64,000 bases of DNA, taken from positions 49,391,899 to 49,455,898 of the forward strand of contig CP136067.1 in assembly GCA_032622095.1 (NCBI GenBank). Reading direction: 5' to 3'. Both the position numbers and the translations under genes were made by a program. Below, one piece after another: positions 45,785 to 57,667 of the stretch (position 1 is the stretch's first letter; the number at the start of each line of letters is the position of its first letter). A model generated the notes under the pieces. The model had not been told where the DNA came from and searched no databases. It saw nothing but the letters and a program-made list of their open reading frames with translations. The stretch is from Siphonodentalium dalli (taxonomy: Eukaryota; Mollusca; Scaphopoda; Gadilida; Siphonodentaliidae).

Positions 45785-46604
45785 TACTACTCACATTTTA
45801 CTAAGGATCACCCATATATATTGTAATATTTTGTAAAATATACACTTTTTTGATAGGAATGGTCCGTTAAATTGTAGATTGTTATATCCTCTTGTTATTT
45901 GATGGGTGCTGCAACTGTCCAGTGGCTTAGATTTCCTAAGTGGGAAGATGGAACATCATTACCCCCAAATTGACGAATTCAATAAGTACAAACACACAAG
46001 TCAAATGTATTGAAACGAATTTTATTCATTCGAACAACAATCTCAGTACTTGGTGTGACCTTCGCGAACGCTCACCACAACTTTGCAACATCTCTAAGCC
46101 CCATCGACCATGGTACGGACGTTGTCTGGAGGCAGGTTTCGCCATTCGACTGACAACAAGAGTTCGCCAATTGCAAGCTCTGGCAAAGTTGTCGGTTGAA
46201 CTGGTCGAGCCGTAATGACAGCCTGCAACCTGTCCCGAGCATGTTCTATGGAATTGAGTTCGAGTGGACTTGCTGGCAAGTCCATGCGATCTATTCCTCC
46301 TTCCTAAAGGATAACAGTTCATCAGCTTGGATCCGTTTGCTCCTGTATTGTTGTTCGAATGAATAAATGTCGTTTCAATACATTTGACTTGTGTGTTTGT
46401 ACTTATTGAAATTCGTCAAATTGGGGGTAATGTTGTTCCATCTTCGAACTTAGGAAATCTAAGCCACTGGACAGTTGCAGCAACCATTAAATAACAAGAG
46501 GATATACCTATCTACAACTCAACGGAGCATTTCTGTCCAAGAAGTCTATATTTTACAAAATATTACAATATATATGGGTGATCCTTAGCAAAATGTGAGT
46601 AGTA
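45785..46604 (-). mobile_element. Tc1/mariner deletion derivative with ~250-bp inverted repeats
   Basis: Left (45785-46045) and right (46338-46604) arms are inverted copies (shared TACTACTCACATTTT, AAGGATCACCCATATATATTG, CTGTCCAGTGGCTTAGATTT, TTTGACTTGTGTGTTTGTAC), flanked by TA. Between them the minus strand keeps only the end of a Tc1-type transposase. Confidence 0.87.
46046..46300 (-). pseudogene. Tc1-type transposase C-terminal remnant
   Basis: It reads GIDRMDLPASPLELNSIEH (the family's W/DxPxxSPDLNPIEH box with the third acidic catalytic residue), LLLSVEWRNLPPDNVRTMVDG, then stop, then CCKVVVSVREGHTKY. The helix-turn-helix and first two catalytic Asp are deleted. Confidence 0.82.
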
Positions 46605-47365
46605 TAATTTGTACGGCAGGCTTTAATATCAGTATGAGTATATGTACATGTATGATGTACAGACTCCGTAGATCGAGCTTCTCAATTACATGTATTACTT
46701 TTCAAGTGCTTCAATCCCAATGCACTAAGTGCTTTTCATGTGATAGAAATATGCCCGGTCATATCTGGTCATATAGGTATGTTAGCGGAAATATTCGGGT
46801 TACGGGTATCGTTCAGTACTGTAGTTGATCCGTTTCGTTACCATACATGTAGTTCTTCCAGGAATTGAAATATTATTTTTTACATGAAATTCAGTCTTTT
46901 TCGATATTTGTGCACATCCATGTGAACAAAGTCGGCGAAACAGTTTATCCGATTTGTAGTCAATCCATCATTTTCTTCTGTCAATCTGTGTTGATTCGCG
47001 ACAAAAATAGCATAAACATAGCAAGAAATATATTTTGCTCTTTCTGCGAAGAACAATTTAACTAAAAGATAGGATTGTAATTTGGTTGCAGAAAAGAAAC
47101 GAAATTTTGAATTTTGAAACACAAATATTGTATCCACTAATATTTTCCTGTTAATATAGGGTCTACTATAGTATACTTGCATATGGAATTATTTATTTGA
47201 AGTAAGAAGTATCACTTGGAGAATAATTCATACTAATACCCAGAAATTTCGAGCTTAAAGTTCACTTGCTTTTAGATAAGATATGGTATTACTTCATATG
47301 TCCGAAAAGTGTTTGACATACTGTGATAATAAACATCAAGGTATCCAGATTTTACAGTCTAACAA
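46605..47365. other. No gene recognised
   Basis: AT-rich sequence with short frames only; no motif or repeat identified apart from its border with the minisatellite. Confidence 0.5.
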
Positions 47366-47512
47366 GATACCCCGGGTGTATATACCCGGGTGAACCCTGG
47401 AGTAAATACCTGGGCGAAACCATGGTGTAAATACCTGGGTGAACCCTGGTGTAAATACATGTGTGTAAATACCCGGGATAACCCGGTCTAAATACCCGGG
47501 TGTCTACACCTT
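47366..47512. repeat. Minisatellite of TACCCGGGTG / AACCCTGGTGTAAA units
   Basis: About six imperfect units of 20-27 bp built from GTAAATACCTGGGTGAACCC. The CCCGGG cores make it locally palindromic. Confidence 0.8.
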
Positions 47513-47650
47513 GGTTGGACGCGGAAATGTTGTTGTTGTTGCAACTACAGGTCTGTAACACTATAAACACATGTCTATTTTCTATGTAAAATAACATCCT
47601 ATTCACTGATATGGTTGCTAAAACGATTTCGCCTCAGATAACCTGGGTGT

Positions 47651-47930
47651 GACAGCGTCTTTCTAAATTATATCCATAAAAACCTGGGTAAACTAAGGTT
47701 TATGCCTATCAGATGGAGGAAACACCAGGGTAAATCTATATAAATCCCCTTTATATGGGATTTACCTAGCTGTACTTGAGTTTATTGGTGACAGAGCGTC
47801 TTTCTAAATTATATCCATAAAACCTGGGTAAACTAGGGTTTATGCCTATCAGATGGAGGAAACACCAGGGTAAATCTATATAAATTCCCTTTACATGGGA
47901 TTTACCTAGCTGTACTTGAGTTTATTAGGG
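47651..47930. repeat. 139-bp tandem duplication
   Basis: GACAG.GCGTCTTTCTAAATT starts at 47651 and 47790. Both units contain CCTGGGTAAACTA.GGTTTATG and GGGATTTACCTAGCTG, related in wording to the minisatellite just upstream. Confidence 0.85.
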
Positions 47931-48137
47931 GTCAATACCTAGTTTTACCAGGGATTTGTTTTATATGTGCAGACATATAAATAATAACAAAACAGTCACC
48001 GGAGCTAAATCTAGAACATTCCGGAGGAAAATAAACATTGCCTAATTATAATACGACTGACCATTCGGGTCAACATAAACCAGGTGACATATTCACATTT
48101 AAATTCCATAATTTTGATTAGGCACGTCAACTCGGTT

Positions 48138-48350
48138 TTAATCAAAACGCATATTCCGCCGGATTATTGAATTTCTTTTCTGAATTATTTCTGGTGTGTA
48201 CCCCGGGATCTCAACTTTGTCGCCGTCAACAGTTTTAAATTCCTGAAAACACAAAAAAAGGACACACATAATCAAGGAATTTGGGTCATTCAATTTGCTT
48301 ATTATGCCACACACATTCAATGATAACACATTTATGTTTCTCAGATTCAC
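48138..48350 (-). pseudogene. LINE APE endonuclease N-terminus fragment
   Basis: RNINVLSLNVCGIISKLND opens an APE-type endonuclease (N in LNVCG), followed by FQEFKTVDGDKVEIPGY (E of the QE(T)K metal-binding box). It ends soon after. It lies downstream of the ORF1 remnant at 48453-49030 on the same strand, as expected for a LINE ORF2. Confidence 0.75.
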
Positions 48351-48452
48351 TTCGCCCCTCTGTCATATGCATTCCTCTCCCCAAACATACCTTCAATATA
48401 TGTATAGGGTGGGGGTTTTATGATTTCGACAAGGTCATCATTTATGAAGAGT

Positions 48453-49030
48453 TTATCCCCTTTCATATTTGCTCTGTCGCCGTTTTTCTTTGCATCTTTT
48501 ACTTTTGGTAGCAATACATCTTCCCGTTATGCCTGCATTTCCTTCGGAAACTGCTGTCATATAACACCAAGAAATGCATTGTAGTTTTCCTCCAGATTTC
48601 TTCACCAATTTCACGCTGTTTGTTATAACTAAACCTGGCAACTTTGGGCCTTTTATCATTTGGGTTCTTCCTTGAACCAATGCGATGGACGTGGCCTGCA
48701 GATCCACAAATGACTCTTGCGCTTTTGCATGTTCGATTTTCAGAGTCTGAATTTCCGTTACCATCTCATCCTGCTTAGTTTTCATCGCCGGTGCACCTTC
48801 CACAAGTGCACCCTGTTAAAGCCCCACCTTAGGTGCCACACTTATCGCTTTGTCGGATTTATCCCTTGCCTCTGTCAAACTACTCCTCATTTGTACCACA
48901 TGTCCTTCGACATCTTTGAGGCGACCATCCATTTCTTCATAAGTTTCATGTAGAGCATCAACAAAATCCAAACTTTTATTAATTTTGCACAATAATTTTA
49001 AGATTATAGTGAATTGGCTCACACTCATCG
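48453..49030 (-). pseudogene. LINE ORF1-like coiled-coil protein, one stop
   Basis: Two stretches in one frame (49028-48816 and 48803-48453) are separated by a TAA at 48816-48818. They read SVSQFTIILKLLCKINKS, LHETYEEMDGRLKDVEGHV, a heptad-rich QDEMVTEIQTLKIEHAKAQE, and a basic end. The frame then shifts into a stretch reading GDKLFINDDLVEIIK. The motif SV.QFTIILK.LCKINK recurs at 50243-50503, so two copies of this ORF1 lie nearby. Confidence 0.65.
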
Positions 49031-49660
49031 ATTTGAAAGAGTTGTTAGCCCTCTCCTATAACCCACTTATGGATGCTATAATTCCGCTGAAGATCGTTTG
49101 TATGGATTGTGAGTTTGTAAGTTGATTACTATCTGCCCATGCACAGTATGTGTTTGCCTACTGTGCATGGGGTGGATGCCACCGCAGCAAGAAGCAAAGC
49201 CCCCCCCCCCCATTCCGAACCTGGACCGGCGATGAAGACTTACCTTGTTTTCTTTTATGAGTTTTGTGTGTTGATATATATATTATTTTGATTTATGGAT
49301 GGTTGTAATTTAGTGTCCTATTTTGTGCTTGAATGGACTCCAGTTGCCTTAGCTTGTTGTATTCCGGGTTTGTACTACGGGCTCAACGCTATGAAGAGGG
49401 TGCAATGCAGCCGGTTGACTTAAGATCGGTCTGGCTCTTCAACTCTTGATGGTGCAATGCCCGCCTTTGACTCATGTGCGAGTGTCAGAACAGAACCCGT
49501 TAGGGTGGTTGTATATTGTGGTCGCGAATCGAGGAAGCAGCTGAGGCCAGGCTGGGATGCTTAGTGTGTTTTCGGAAGGTTTGGAGTGTCAAGTAGTGTT
49601 TTCGATGTTCTGTCCCACCCGTCCTCCCATATATAGGCACAAGCGCGGGTGAAAGCATGT
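49031..49660 (-). repeat. Repeat family B, inverted long copy
   Basis: Reverse complement of much of 27740-28310, lying immediately 5' of the LINE ORF1 remnant. The order repeat B, ORF1, endonuclease suggests that B is the 5' untranslated region of this LINE. Confidence 0.65.
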
Positions 49661-50242
49661 ATTTGCAAATTAGTACAGGCAGCTGTTAGTAGTTTTGAGA
49701 GAGATAATTATTCGACGGCTTATACTACGGCTACGACAAACGTTTCTACACCGCCCGGTGACGGTCATCAACGCCCCCGGGGCCACCTCGGTCGTGAGCC
49801 CGCTAGCTTAGATTGTGCTATTCGTGTTAGTCATGTCTTTTGGTCGGGTTTGTGAGCTGATTTGTTTGTGGAGTGTAATGATTTTACAAGGTTAGCAGGT
49901 TAGTTGGTTGTTTGAGTGAGATCATTACTCAATGGCTTATACTACGGTCACGACAAACGCATCTACACAGCCCGGGGAAGTCAACAACGCCCCCGAGACA
50001 TCTAGGGCGTGCGACCGCTACCCTAGGTTTTGATATTATTGTTAGTCTTTTTAGGCGGTCGATATTGCGGATTTTATATTATGTAGGTTAGTACATGATG
50101 ACTTATTTATACTGGGGTTCTAGCATTGGACTTTATTGAGGATCTGCTTGACGGCAGGGTGGCGTGACAAGTCCACTGTGTTCGCCTGCCTGTGGTCAGT
50201 ACGCACCAAAGAGCCCTTTGAAACATAATTAATAATTACCTG
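49661..50242. other. Region with two GGCTTATACTACGG motifs, no gene
   Basis: GGCTTATACTACGG at about 49716 and 49935 is each followed by ACGACAAACG..TCTACAC..CCCGG, so this is a diverged duplication of about 220 bp. The motif's reverse complement is at about 26484 and 27999. Confidence 0.5.
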
Positions 50243-50745
50243 TCAGGTTGCAATGTTGTGAATATTGATCAGTGTGTCAGTGCTGCGTGGTATAAAGTCA
50301 TACCATCCGAGGGTGGAACGAGATTGATTGCTCTTTTTATTTATTTTGCACAACATTTTGAGGATTATAGTGAATTGGCACACACTCGTCGATGTGTTAT
50401 AATCTCCGCTGTTATCTTCATCGCCCAGTATGTTGGCCAATTTATCAAACATGTCATTGTTATTACTAATCGCCTGGTGATATAGGTCAGTGAACTTTTT
50501 CACATCGGGTAATGATTCGGGCGCATTCTCTCCAGAAGTATATTTGTTTTCAAAAGTTACATGTGGGTGGTCTCCGTTATTCAGAATAGAAAGTGAATCA
50601 TCAATTACCTCAAAAATTGAATCATCAAAACAGCGACATTTCCTCTCGGTGGCGGTGGTGTTAATTCCTGGCTGGCCTTTCGTTTGTTCGTATCCGTCTC
50701 CAACTTCTTCATCAAAGTTAATTATTACTTGGTGCTACACCAGAT
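50243..50745 (-). pseudogene. N-terminal part of LINE ORF1-like protein, second copy
   Basis: Minus strand, partly in two frames: KRKASQELTPPPPR, then DDSLSILNNGDHPHVTFENK, DVKKFTDLYHQAISNNND, DEDNSGDYNTSTSVCQFTII and LKMLCKINKK. The last motif is shared with 48816-49028. No start or end is certain. Confidence 0.55.
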
Positions 50746-50984
50746 AATAAAACAACAATCGAATTTTGATGATATACAATTAATTTTCCCTCGATATGGT
50801 CTTAAAAACGAGCTTGACCGTGATGATTCTCCCTTATTTAAAAGTCGGAGGTATAAACATATTACAAACACAAGCTGTTCAGAGCTTGTGTTTGTAATAT
50901 GTTTATACCTCCGACTTTTAAATAAAATGTATCTTATCTGATCTTATCCCTCGATCTTGTGTTTACATCCGATACTTACGCCTG

Positions 50985-51170
50985 CGCACTGAATCCAACA
51001 ATCTTTTCCACTCCCGGAATGGGGTGGGGCTTTGCTTCTTGCTGTGGTGGTACATACCACACACACAATATGCAACACATACTGTGTATGGGTAGTTATG
51101 ATATATTCACAAACTATACATACTCTCATCAGTGCATAGGCGAAGTGAGGTGAGGGCTTGACAGCCTTTT
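50985..51170 (+). repeat. Repeat family B, short copy
   Basis: It shares GGAATGGGGTGGGGCTTTGCTTCTTG, ATTCACAAACTATACATAC and a GGCTTGACAGCC hairpin (51155-51166) with the other copies. Confidence 0.65.
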
Positions 51171-53070
51171 TAAATCAACCCGGGTCTCACTCACAAACTC
51201 CAAAGTTCCAAACTGCAACATTCTTTTTCAGTTCTACTTTCAATTATTATTTGTAGAATTTATATATTTTTGTATTTGATTACCTATACCGGTATCTTAC
51301 ATCAGTTGATCTTCCAATTCTGTTTGCTCTGTGACATTTTATGGCTTATATTTGCTCACTGACACCATCCACAATTACATACGACAAACGCTAATAAGAA
51401 AGATCGATATGTAGACAATCTGTATACTATTCCCATGTGTATCACTTATGGGAAGTTTGGTTTCAGTTGAGATTGTAGCTTCGGCCCTGTCTATATATGG
51501 CTTCTGTGTAGAAAAACGTGAAAATATTCTAAGTAGAACGTTGACCGCTGAACACTGAGCTAACTTCACGCGAATGCTACAATGAACTCGGACGACTTAG
51601 CCAACGATCAGGAGGGAGTTAAGCAACACAATCCAAATGTTATTTCTTTAAATTTCAGAATATGCACGATCTCACCGTATATTCTGTGCTCGGATTATTT
51701 AAAAGGGAAATGATATATAGACAACATGTAGAACTAGAATGCACTCAGAGAGATGCCAACGTGTGCACAAATGTAATAAACAATAATTTTAAAAATAACT
51801 TCACTGTATTTTACTTAATTTATTTAATTTAATTTAATGTTATCAAAAAAGACAATTACCATTTCTCATTTCATCACAGATAAAAGGCAAATTACTATAT
51901 TACTCATTTAAGTAATTAAAACCAATTCTATGTTACTGAAAGGATGAGACTTAGTATCGATTACATTTTTTCAGCGGCATATTTTCATTTTCCAAAGGAG
52001 CAATTATAAGAAATAATTAATACCATTTGTGTAAATATTGATAGCAGCCAATATGCAACAATAAATATCAATAATTAATCAATAATTAATCAATAACAAT
52101 CATTTTATGTAATAATAAACTCTTCAAACGGTGTTTGTGTCAACAAATGCGTTTTGTTTTGTGTTACCTCATTCGTCGTATTTGACCCGGAACTCGGCTG
52201 AAGGTTAGGCTATTCAGCCTATTGCGTCGAATTACGAAATCGCGTTTTGAATGTCTCTCTTTTCCCGCACGATAAAAAGAGGTCTTCGCACGAACCAAAA
52301 ATGATAAAACTTCCCAATTATAAGTAAAAATACCCAAATGAAGGAGTCTATGTTGGTCCCGAAGGAGTCTATAGACTCATTGATGTAGAGTTCTGATGGA
52401 GAAAATGTAGGTCGATCTATTTTTGTCATAACTCTGGCGTATTTTGACCTGGGAGAAAAAATCGAAATCGAGGCTCACTACGAGCATGCCACTTGAGTTT
52501 TAAATATAGAAACAGTGAATCCCGACAAATGGCGATATCGGCGACAAACAAATAATCGAAAACACATAAAATAAGCATAGCAAAAACGCGGCACAGTAAA
52601 AATGTCAGAACGACACGAGGTTTTACGTCGTTTTTTTGGTGACGTCATGGATTGAAACGAAGTAGGGTGACACCAACCTACGAATCTGTCTGATCGCCAT
52701 ACTGTTGCGCGAGCGCACGTAACTAGGGGTCAAGCACTAATAAGAAGGGTCGATCTGTGGACAATTTGTATACTATTCCCCACATTGTGGTCATATAAAT
52801 ACACCATTCAAGAGTATGTCTAACATATTCATGCACCGTTAGCGTTTTTATGTAATAGTAGGTCTTTCGCTGATGTTTATTTTCTGTATCCGGTCCTGCA
52901 TGCGGCGATAAATACGTGCGTTACATGCTTCAAAATAACAACTTATTCAAATAACGTAATTTAGAAGTCCCGAACAATAAAGAGCGGTTATTGTTATTCT
53001 GTTCCTGATATATGTAAAATTAAAGAGCGTTTCTCAGTTTGTGGGGAAAATCGAAAACAGTCTACAAATT
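51171..53070. other. No gene recognised
   Basis: 51455-51560 resembles 31307-31410 (GGCCCTGTC.AT, GGCTTCTGTGTAG), another dispersed repeat. Short AT-rich tandem phrases (AATTAATCAATAATTAATC) occur near 52075. Nothing else. Confidence 0.5.
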
Positions 53071-54705
53071 ACTGACTGACTCAGGGGGGGGGGGTCGGAA
53101 AAAAGTGACATGACATTAGGCTGAACAAACTTTTTTCCGGCTCTTGGGTACCCACCACCCCCCTATTTGAAGGAAAAAATATTTTTTCAAATTTCATGCG
53201 GGGTACCCACCCCCTTTTTACCTCCAAATCTGTAATATCACACCATTTAAGCTTGATGGTCAGTATTACAGTTACCCTATTTCCATTTCTGGTTCTTCTA
53301 AGTCATTCCAACTTTTGTAACAACACGAAACAGGTTCTAAAAAAATACCTGGAAAAACCCAAAATAACACACAGAATACATGTGCTGATCAGTAAATTAT
53401 TGATTGATTCTTCCCCAAATATTGTCCAAAATATTGTCTAAGGTAGCTCATAATGCTCATTATACATGTAAACAAATATAAAAGCATTAGTGTACCTTCT
53501 TTTCATCACAGAAAGTGTAACTTTAGATGTGTCCCATAGTATCACATGAATTTATGTCAATTATGATTTTTGAAAACTTTATTAGGGCAACACCACCTGG
53601 CAATTAACTCTCCAACAATACAGGTATTCAGCTGAAATCCACTATGTATCACAAAACTAATTTTCATTTCCATGAGCTGAGTTCTTGTGCTAGGTACTGT
53701 GCTAAGGCCAGACCCAGGTCAAGCATTCATACAAATACATGTACTGCGTGTAAATAGAAACTTGAAAATAAGACGTCATATGCAGTCTGCAGAATAAGCT
53801 CCAAGGACGGTGAGTTTTGTGATGCTACCCAGCAGAGTGGGCTATAGCATTACCAAATTCACCATATGTGACCCTCATATGTAGCTAGTTCTCCATGGTT
53901 GGTCGAGATCAAAATAGAATGAGGTCGTTAGAGGTTGAATTTGTTGATGCTATGCCGGGTAGTATCGCCAAATTCGCCCTCTGCAGACTTCGATCATTTT
54001 GCTGATGACCAGCACATTATTTTTAGACTTGCATATTATATTAAGTTATATTATATTTTCTTTCCCTTCTTTTCACTCATCTGTTCTGATTTTGTTTATT
54101 CCACTTAGCAGCCTTCTCCATATCTACACATTCAAGGTCTATGTATGCTCGCCCAATCTGTTATCTGGGTCCCACCATCTCAAGATTATTATCTCAGTGA
54201 TATGCGTTGTTGCAGTCGACAGTCCCATGCCAAGTTCCGATACAATTTTGTCTGAGTCATCTGGTCTGATCAGGTATAATGAGTAAATATTAATGAGATA
54301 AATGAATAGCTTTTTTCATTTTATTTATATAAAAGTTTATTCATGTGCTACATAACTGTCCATTTTCATCTGGAACCAGTAGCATTGGTACATGGCAATG
54401 TGATCGGATGTAAAAGGCGAATTCCTGAGAGTTGGTTCGTAATATGGATTTCTGAGAAGCATCATGCCCATATCCACACTAACTACCCCCCCTAAGCACT
54501 GCCCTAAGTGTCATACACACCTTAACAATGATGCTGAACACTTTGAGGCATTTATATTGAAGAAATGTTGTAAGAGGAAAAAATTGCGACCACTCAGGAA
54601 AAAAGTGACTTTTTCGCAGCTGAACCACCCACCCACCCCGGCCTAGTGTATGGAAAACAGTGGATGACCCCCCCCCCCCCCCCCCCCCCCCCCTGACTGA
54701 CTAGT
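53071..54705. mobile_element. Possible element bounded by inverted ACTGACTGA and G/C homopolymer tracts
   Basis: The left border is ACTGACTGACTCA then 11 G (53084-53094). The right border is 26 C (54668-54693) then TGACTGACTAGT. The ends are inverted relative to each other, and AAAAAAGTGAC follows inside both. The internal frames (53196-53441 and 53999-54286) show no known motif. It could be a non-autonomous DNA transposon; no clear target-site duplication was found. Confidence 0.4.
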
Positions 54706-57667
54706 CTTTTGAGAGTAGATCGATACCTCTTTCCAAATTGGGTCACTTTCGTTGCCACATTGGCGATTTATTTCCAATTCAAAACAGAAATATTGAAATC
54801 CAACAATGAAACGTGAATGATTGAATTCCCATATGATTTAGGGTCATATACGCGAACCTGAGTAATAATATCTTACCTATAAAATTGGTGTCTTCCGTAT
54901 GAATCTTGATTTTAGTTCTACAAATTTGGATAATGAATTGGATCACCAATCTGACAAAATATTACATCTAGCTATAGATAGGGCTTGGACTCGCAGAAGA
55001 AGCCAATTAATGAGAGAATGTTGTTGCAGCGATAACTGATTTGATTATTAATTTAGTTCAACTACTCTTGGGCAGCTATGATAATTATGGCGATTAAATA
55101 TTCCTTCGTCATTAATTTCCACATGCATAAGTTAGTGAACATTTTCGATTTTCAGATTATGTTATGCCTCCAAAATATCATTAGTAATGCTCATTTCTAG
55201 AACATTAGTTAATATAGGTCGATAACTACGTATAATACTTTTATATGGACTTTATACGTGGCCCAACGTTACCGCATGATGGCTAAACAATAAAGAGCGT
55301 TCAAATGGTTAGTGTTTGTCTCACTTTTTTTGCGGAAAATTGAACACAGCTTCTAGTGCATAATGTGGATTGGTTTTAGAGCATACATGTATAAAGTGTG
55401 TATAACGACAATTGCATGTCTCCATCGACTTATACTGTCCTCACTACCAATACCTGGATTCGGGCAATTGTCAGATAAAAACAATGTATAGTTACAAATA
55501 ACTCACTACGCATATACAGTAATGCTCCTCGGGAAGAGCTTTCCGATGAATGGCAACAAGCCATATTTCCGACTAAATCCTGAAAAGTTACCCATAATTC
55601 TGCTGTGTTTAAGGAGTCGATTACTTAGGGCATTACTGTAGTTAACTGGGAATGTGCATGTTGTAAGTAGTTTGCCGTCCGTATCCTAACACATAAAATA
55701 TTTTTAAAACATATGTGCACTTTGATTGGAATTAAAACATATACGGCTCCAGTTGAAATAACGATGAATTCAATGGTCTTGACCCAAGATCTCAATGTGC
55801 CCAAGGCCCCAGGAGACTCGGAAGTCCCAATCGAAAATGGCGACAATCGATCAGGATTCCAACGTCCAATAATTAAGGAGAAGAAAGACGTTGTAATCTA
55901 GTCGGATTCATTATATCAAAAACAATGGTCGCGCGTTTTCGGAATGTTAAAAGCGATATATATGAGAACGGTTTCTATACCATCAGTGTGTCCATTTTCA
56001 GAATCTACCTGTTTCCAGGTTGACATTTAGTGTAAACAGGTTTTTGTGAGGCTTTAGTTTGTGTACCCCTCTATTTTCCCCCGTCCATCTAGTAATAAAA
56101 ACACGATATTACGCATAGCAAGTTCGGTAAGTGGCTTGTTTTGTTCCGGGAAATTGAAAAACAGGGATAGATCTTGCCAGAAAATTGCATAATTGCATAT
56201 GTTAATGTGAACTTGTATCATAAAATAAAATCAATGAATTGTATGTATGACTGCATTTTCAATTTTCTTTCCCAAATATTAAGATATTGTATATTTTTAA
56301 AAGCAGCTACATCACAGATATACGAACATGAACCATCTACAAGTATATCTTGATCATATGTCACAAACAAAATTCCGATACATCGATTTTTGGTAGAGAT
56401 GTCACAGAAAGGCTAACCCTACCCCACCCTCACTGATTTCACGACAATTCAGATTCCTTTGGTCGAAAAAAATGGTCGGACAATATCGGTATGTTAATCA
56501 CGACATGCGAACGGTTTCTTTATCAATAGCATGTCTACTGTCAGAATCTACCAGTGTCCAGTTGAAATTTTAGTGGAACAAGTGTTTTTTGGAATGTTTT
56601 AAGAATTTAAAGAGCGTTTTCTTATTATACAATATTAATCCTCATAATTAGCCTTCTAGTGGACTGTGCGAGTTGAAGTTAACAAAAATATTAAATATGG
56701 GGGTCCACTTTCAGAGTCGACCTGTTTCCAGTCTGACATTTTAGTGGAAACAAGTTTTTTGGACGGTATTAAAAATTTAAAGAGCGTTTCCTAGTTATAA
56801 AAATATATATCACATATATCAAGTATGACTCTGAAATGTATTTTTGAGAATGTTGGTGTCGTCAGATAAGACTCCGCCGGTATAGTACTACAGTTGCGAT
56901 CAAATTTAACATTGAATCCTATGACAATTTACTCAAATGTTCATAGTGATGTCACTTAATGGCTATCATATATGCATGGGTCTTACATGTAATCAACTGT
57001 AACTATGTGTGGTTTTACAAAAGTAACGCGCATTATAGTCAGGGCACCAGATACAGTGATTGATAAATATTTGGTTTACATGCATTACTCAGTGATAATT
57101 CCATGCACTATTATATACAATGTAAAGTTGATCAAGACTAAAGTTTCAGGATGTCATTTTAAATTGATTGGTGGTGTTTTTTAATAAAATGAAAAAATGG
57201 ATGTTTAATGCCAGGACGAAGTACCACATAATTAGGAGTTGTGTGGTAACAAATTTACAAGTCATATTTATGTAAGTGTCCGTCACTGTTTGTTAAAAGT
57301 GTTTGGTCATGTCATTACGGTGCTTATGGGTCATGTAATTACGGTGCTTATGTGTCATTCTGTTTTACTATTAAATTTGGATAAACCCGACCAGCATTAA
57401 CGTAACAAAAACTCACCTATGCCTATGATATGTTCAGCAATACGTACATGTAGGGTGGTATTGTTTCAAATTTTGAAACAATGTTATCATGTCCATATGT
57501 AATGCTAAACATTGCTAGGCATATATTAGTTGTTCTTCTATAAATCCTAGTCGGGTTTATCCAAATTGGGAGTTGAAAATATGTTGATCTGATAAAGAAG
57601 ACACTTTCTCTGTCCATTCAATACATCGGCCCCGGGATACATGTTTCACATACTAAATTAACATCTT
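54706..57667. other. Intergenic, dispersed repeats, no confident gene
   Basis: 54840-55140 repeats parts of 190-1050. 55240-55680 repeats parts of 29.3-29.8 kb. Two related blocks (about 55920-56100 and 56470-56790) share CAGAATCTACC.GT.TCCAG and AATTTAAAGAGCGTTT. A 22 bp phrase, GGTCATGT.ATTACGGTGCTTATG, is tandem at about 57303-57350. A 62-codon frame at 55713-55901 looks mildly coding but has no recognised relative. Confidence 0.5.

Noticed and set aside
55713-55901. 62-codon ORF resembling a host exon
   Set aside because: Reads plausibly as protein but has no recognised domain, and splice sites are not convincing.
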